From JAICNR01 sp035687725 (GTDB lineage Bacteria; Gemmatimonadota; Gemmatimonadetes; JACCXV01; JAHWKZ01), in the NCBI GenBank assembly GCA_035687725.1, contig DASRVB010000026.1, positions 1 through 8,013 on the forward strand: a DNA stretch of 8,013 nucleotides, in the 5' to 3' direction. How positions within the stretch are numbered: position 1 is the first letter of the stretch; every line of letters starts with the position of its first letter. Of this stretch, positions 5,384-8,013 are shown in pieces. Under the pieces are notes generated by a model. The model was given only the letters and a program-made list of their open reading frames with translations. It ran no database searches and was not told where the DNA came from. The position numbers and the translations under genes were made by a program.

Positions 5384-8013
5384 ATGCCCCGTCCAACTCT
5401 GTACCTGATCGACGCCTACGCGCTCATCTACCGGGCGTACTTCGCGCTCATCCGGAGTCCCCTCCGCACGTCTTCCGGCGAGGAGACGAGCGCGCCGTTC
5501 GGGATGGCGAACTTCTTGGTGAAGCTCCTCGACGAACGGAAGCCCGACTACCTGGGGGTGGTATTCGACTCGCGCGAGCGGACCTTCCGCCACGAGCGCT
5601 TCTCCGACTACAAGGCCACGCGCGAGAAGATGCCGGACGACCTTTCGGCGCAGCTCCCGCGCATCCACGAGCTGTTCGAGGCTTTCCGCGTGCCGGTCAT
5701 CGAGGTCCCGGGCCAGGAGGCCGACGACGTGATCGGCTCGCTCGCGCGGAAGGCCGCCGACGCCGGGCTCGAGGTGTACATCGTCTCCGGCGACAAGGAC
5801 TTCTACCAGCTCGTCGACGAGCACATCCGGCTCCTGAACCCCGGCCGCGGAGGGGCCGCGGGGGTCGAGGAGGAGGTGATCGACCTCTCGAACGCGGCCG
5901 CCAAGTTCGGCGTCCCTCCGCCCCTCGTGACCGACGTGCTCGGCTTCATGGGCGACAGCTCCGACAACATCCCGGGGGTCCCCGGGATCGGGCCCAAGTC
6001 CGCCCAGAAGCTCGTCGACGAGTGGGGCTCGATGGAGGACGTGTACGCGAATCTGGACGAGGTCGGAACGCCGAAGCTGAGGGAGCGGCTGGCGGCCGGT
6101 CGCGAGGCGGCGCTCCTGTCCAAGGAGCTGGTCACGATCCGGACCGACGTCGACGTCGCATTGGACCTCGAGCGACTCGCCGCGCGGGCCCCGGCCCCCG
6201 ACCTCGTTACCACCCTTTTCACGGCGCTGGAGTTCACGAAGCTGCTCGAGCGCTTCGGCGGGGCCGTCGAGGTCACGGCCGACGCGGAATACGCGGTCGT
6301 CGAGTCGCTCGAGGCGTTGGAGGCGCTGGCGGCCGAGATCCAGGAAGCCGGCCGCACCGCGCTGGATCTCGAAACCGATTCCCAGAACGCGATCGACGCC
6401 GCGATCGTCGGCTTCTCGTTCGCTACCGCGCCGGGCCGCGGGCGCTACGTGCCGATCGGGCACACCGGCGGGCGGAGCCTGCCCGCGGCCGAAGCTCTCG
6501 CGATCCTCGTCCCGATCCTCGAGGATCCCGCGATCCGCAAGGTGGGGCAGGACGTCAAGTTCGACACAGTGGTCCTCCAGCGCGCGGGGATCGAGCTCGC
6601 CGGCGTCGAGGCGGACGCGATCCTCGCGGCCTACATCCTCGATCCGGGGCGACGCGCCTACGCGATCGACATCCTCGCGCTCGAGCACTTCGGCCACCGG
6701 ATGGCCAGCTACGACGAGGTCACCCGCCCCGACGGTGAGAACCAGATCCCATTCTCCGAGGTCGACGTCGAGGCCGCGGCGCGCTACTCGTGCGAGGAGG
6801 CCGACATCGCGCTCCGGCTTTGCGGCCTGTTCCTGCCGCAGCTCGAGGCGCGCGAGCTCCTCGACCTCTACCGCGACGTCGAGCTGCCGCTCATCCCGGT
6901 GCTCGCCGAGATGGAGCGCGCGGGGATAAAGCTGGACGTGGAGTTCTTCGCGGCCATGGCGAAGAAGATGGAGGGGGAGCTCGCCGCCATCGAGCACGAC
7001 TGCCACGCGATCGCGGGCGAGCCGTTCAACCTGAACTCGCCTCAGCAGCTCTCCGAGATCCTGTTCGAGCGCATGAAGCTCCCGGTCGTCAAGCGGACGA
7101 AGACCGGCTACTCCACCGACGCCGAGGTGCTGGAGGCGCTCGCGGTCGACCACGAGCTGCCGCGCCGCTGCCTCGAGTGGCGGGAGCTCGCGAAGCTGAA
7201 GTCGACCTACGTCGACGCGCTGCCGGCGGCGGTGAATCCCCGGACCGGCAAGCTCCACACGAGCTTCAACCAGACCGTGGCCGCGAGCGGGCGGCTGTCG
7301 TCATCCGAGCCCAATCTCCAGAACATCCCCGCCCGCACGACGCTCGGGCGCGAGATCCGGAAGGGCTTCATTCCCTCCGAGGACGGCTGGACCCTCCTCG
7401 TCGCCGACTACTCGCAGATCGAGCTGAGGATCCTCGCGCACTTGACGGGCGACCCGAACCTGGTGCTCGCCTTCCGCACGCGGCAGGACATCCACCGCCA
7501 GACCGCCGCGCTCGTATTCGGTGTTCCCCCCGAGAAGGTCACCGAGGCGCTCCGGACGCGCGCCAAGGAAGTGAACTTCGGGGTGGTCTACGGGATGGGC
7601 GTGTTCGGCCTGGCGCGCCGGCTCGGCATCTCGCGAGAGGAGGCGAAGGCGTTCATCGACGGATATTTCGCGCGCTTCGCGGACGTCAAGCGGTACCAGG
7701 AGGACACGATCGAGAAGGTGAAGCAGGACGGGTACGTGACGACACTGCTCGGTCGGCGGCGCTATCTGCCCGAGATCCGGAGTCGGAACTTCAACGTGCG
7801 CTCGTTCGCCGAGCGCGCGGCGATCAACAGCCCGATCCAGGGCACGGCGGCCGACCTCCTGAAGATCGCGATGATCCGCGTCCGCGACCGGATCGCGCGC
7901 GAGGAGCTCCCCGCGCGCATGCTCCTTACCGTGCACGACGAACTCGTCTTCGAGGTCGAGCGCTCGGCGGCCGAGGCCGTCGGCCGCGTGGTGCGCGCCG
8001 AGATGGAGGGCGC
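5384..8013 (+). CDS. polA: DNA polymerase I (partial; 3' end outside window)
   Basis: The frame stays open for 876 codons to the window edge; by comparison with E. coli (928 residues) about 20 residues are missing. DNA polymerase I removes primers and fills gaps in repair and lagging-strand synthesis. The 5'-nuclease domain (about 1-290) keeps its acidic residues: D10, D62, E112/D114/D115, D137/D139 and D191/D194 (GDSSDNIPG). The 3'-5' exonuclease domain (about 305-490) has D328 and E330 (DLETD), D394 (GQDVKFD) and Y468, but E472 where E. coli has Asp501. Polymerase motif A is D675-YSQIELR, motif B R724...K728...F732..Y736, and motif C H851-D852-E853. The ATG at 5384 places LYLIDAYALIYRAY at the normal family start. 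GAGG lies only three bases upstream, so the ribosome binding site is suboptimal. The gene is divergent from the XRE operon. Confidence 0.97.
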   Translation, partial: MPRPTLYLIDAYALIYRAYFALIRSPLRTSSGEETSAPFGMANFLVKLLDERKPDYLGVVFDSRERTFRHERFSDYKATREKMPDDLSAQLPRIHELFEAFRVPVIEVPGQEADDVIGSLARKAADAGLEVYIVSGDKDFYQLVDEHIRLLNPGRGGAAGVEEEVIDLSNAAAKFGVPPPLVTDVLGFMGDSSDNIPGVPGIGPKSAQKLVDEWGSMEDVYANLDEVGTPKLRERLAAGREAALLSKELVTIRTDVDVALDLERLAARAPAPDLVTTLFTALEFTKLLERFGGAVEVTADAEYAVVESLEALEALAAEIQEAGRTALDLETDSQNAIDAAIVGFSFATAPGRGRYVPIGHTGGRSLPAAEALAILVPILEDPAIRKVGQDVKFDTVVLQRAGIELAGVEADAILAAYILDPGRRAYAIDILALEHFGHRMASYDEVTRPDGENQIPFSEVDVEAAARYSCEEADIALRLCGLFLPQLEARELLDLYRDVELPLIPVLAEMERAGIKLDVEFFAAMAKKMEGELAAIEHDCHAIAGEPFNLNSPQQLSEILFERMKLPVVKRTKTGYSTDAEVLEALAVDHELPRRCLEWRELAKLKSTYVDALPAAVNPRTGKLHTSFNQTVAASGRLSSSEPNLQNIPARTTLGREIRKGFIPSEDGWTLLVADYSQIELRILAHLTGDPNLVLAFRTRQDIHRQTAALVFGVPPEKVTEALRTRAKEVNFGVVYGMGVFGLARRLGISREEAKAFIDGYFARFADVKRYQEDTIEKVKQDGYVTTLLGRRRYLPEIRSRNFNVRSFAERAAINSPIQGTAADLLKIAMIRVRDRIAREELPARMLLTVHDELVFEVERSAAEAVGRVVRAEMEG

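Noticed and set aside
5303..7258. Long minus-strand open frame (651 codons) opposite polA
   Set aside because: It is rich in Arg, Asp, Leu and Val in the way antisense frames of GC-rich genes are, matches no family I know, and lies on the complement of clear polA domains.

Overview
This is a GC-rich, gene-dense bacterial chromosomal fragment. DNA polymerase I carries a Gemmatimonadota-like 5'-nuclease signature (a LIDxYALIYRA start and an LLNPGRGG..GV segment), and the amidohydrolase and App1 types also fit that phylum. I therefore suggest an uncultured Gemmatimonadota or related lineage; this is inference from remembered family features, not from a search.

Left half (35-4521, + strand). Four co-directional genes look like one transcription unit. 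Two tandem paralogous secreted metal-dependent amidohydrolases (35-1456 and 1490-2923) are followed by an App1/DUF2183-type HAD-like phosphatase (2920-3999, TTG start overlapping the upstream stop) and by a small secreted DUF3224 protein (4015-4521). The amidohydrolase junction carries a near-perfect 20-bp tandem repeat of the gene terminus, which looks like a scar of the duplication. The DUF3224 gene has lost its C-terminal part, and its homology stops right at a compact element made of two identical 17-bp palindromic units.

Middle (4472-5306, - strand). A two-gene overlapping operon encodes an XRE-family helix-turn-helix protein and an AbiEii-like/MNT nucleotidyltransferase. This is a toxin-antitoxin-like or defence-type accessory module. 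It is expressed from a strikingly AT-rich (65% A+T over 60 bp) divergent control region with GATAT-type inverted repeats. The module sits between the truncated DUF3224 gene and polA, and the palindromic element marks its left edge, so it looks like an insertion.

Right (5384-8013, + strand). This is polA, DNA polymerase I with 5'-nuclease, 3'-5' exonuclease and polymerase domains. It is complete at the start and cut by the window about 20 codons before its expected end. Polymerase catalytic residues are all present, but the third proofreading motif has Glu where the E. coli enzyme has Asp501.

The main points of interest are the XRE/nucleotidyltransferase module with its operator region, the double-palindrome element at the broken DUF3224 gene, and the duplication scar. 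No RNA gene, CRISPR array or transposase gene was seen. No gap of more than 300 bases lacks a gene.
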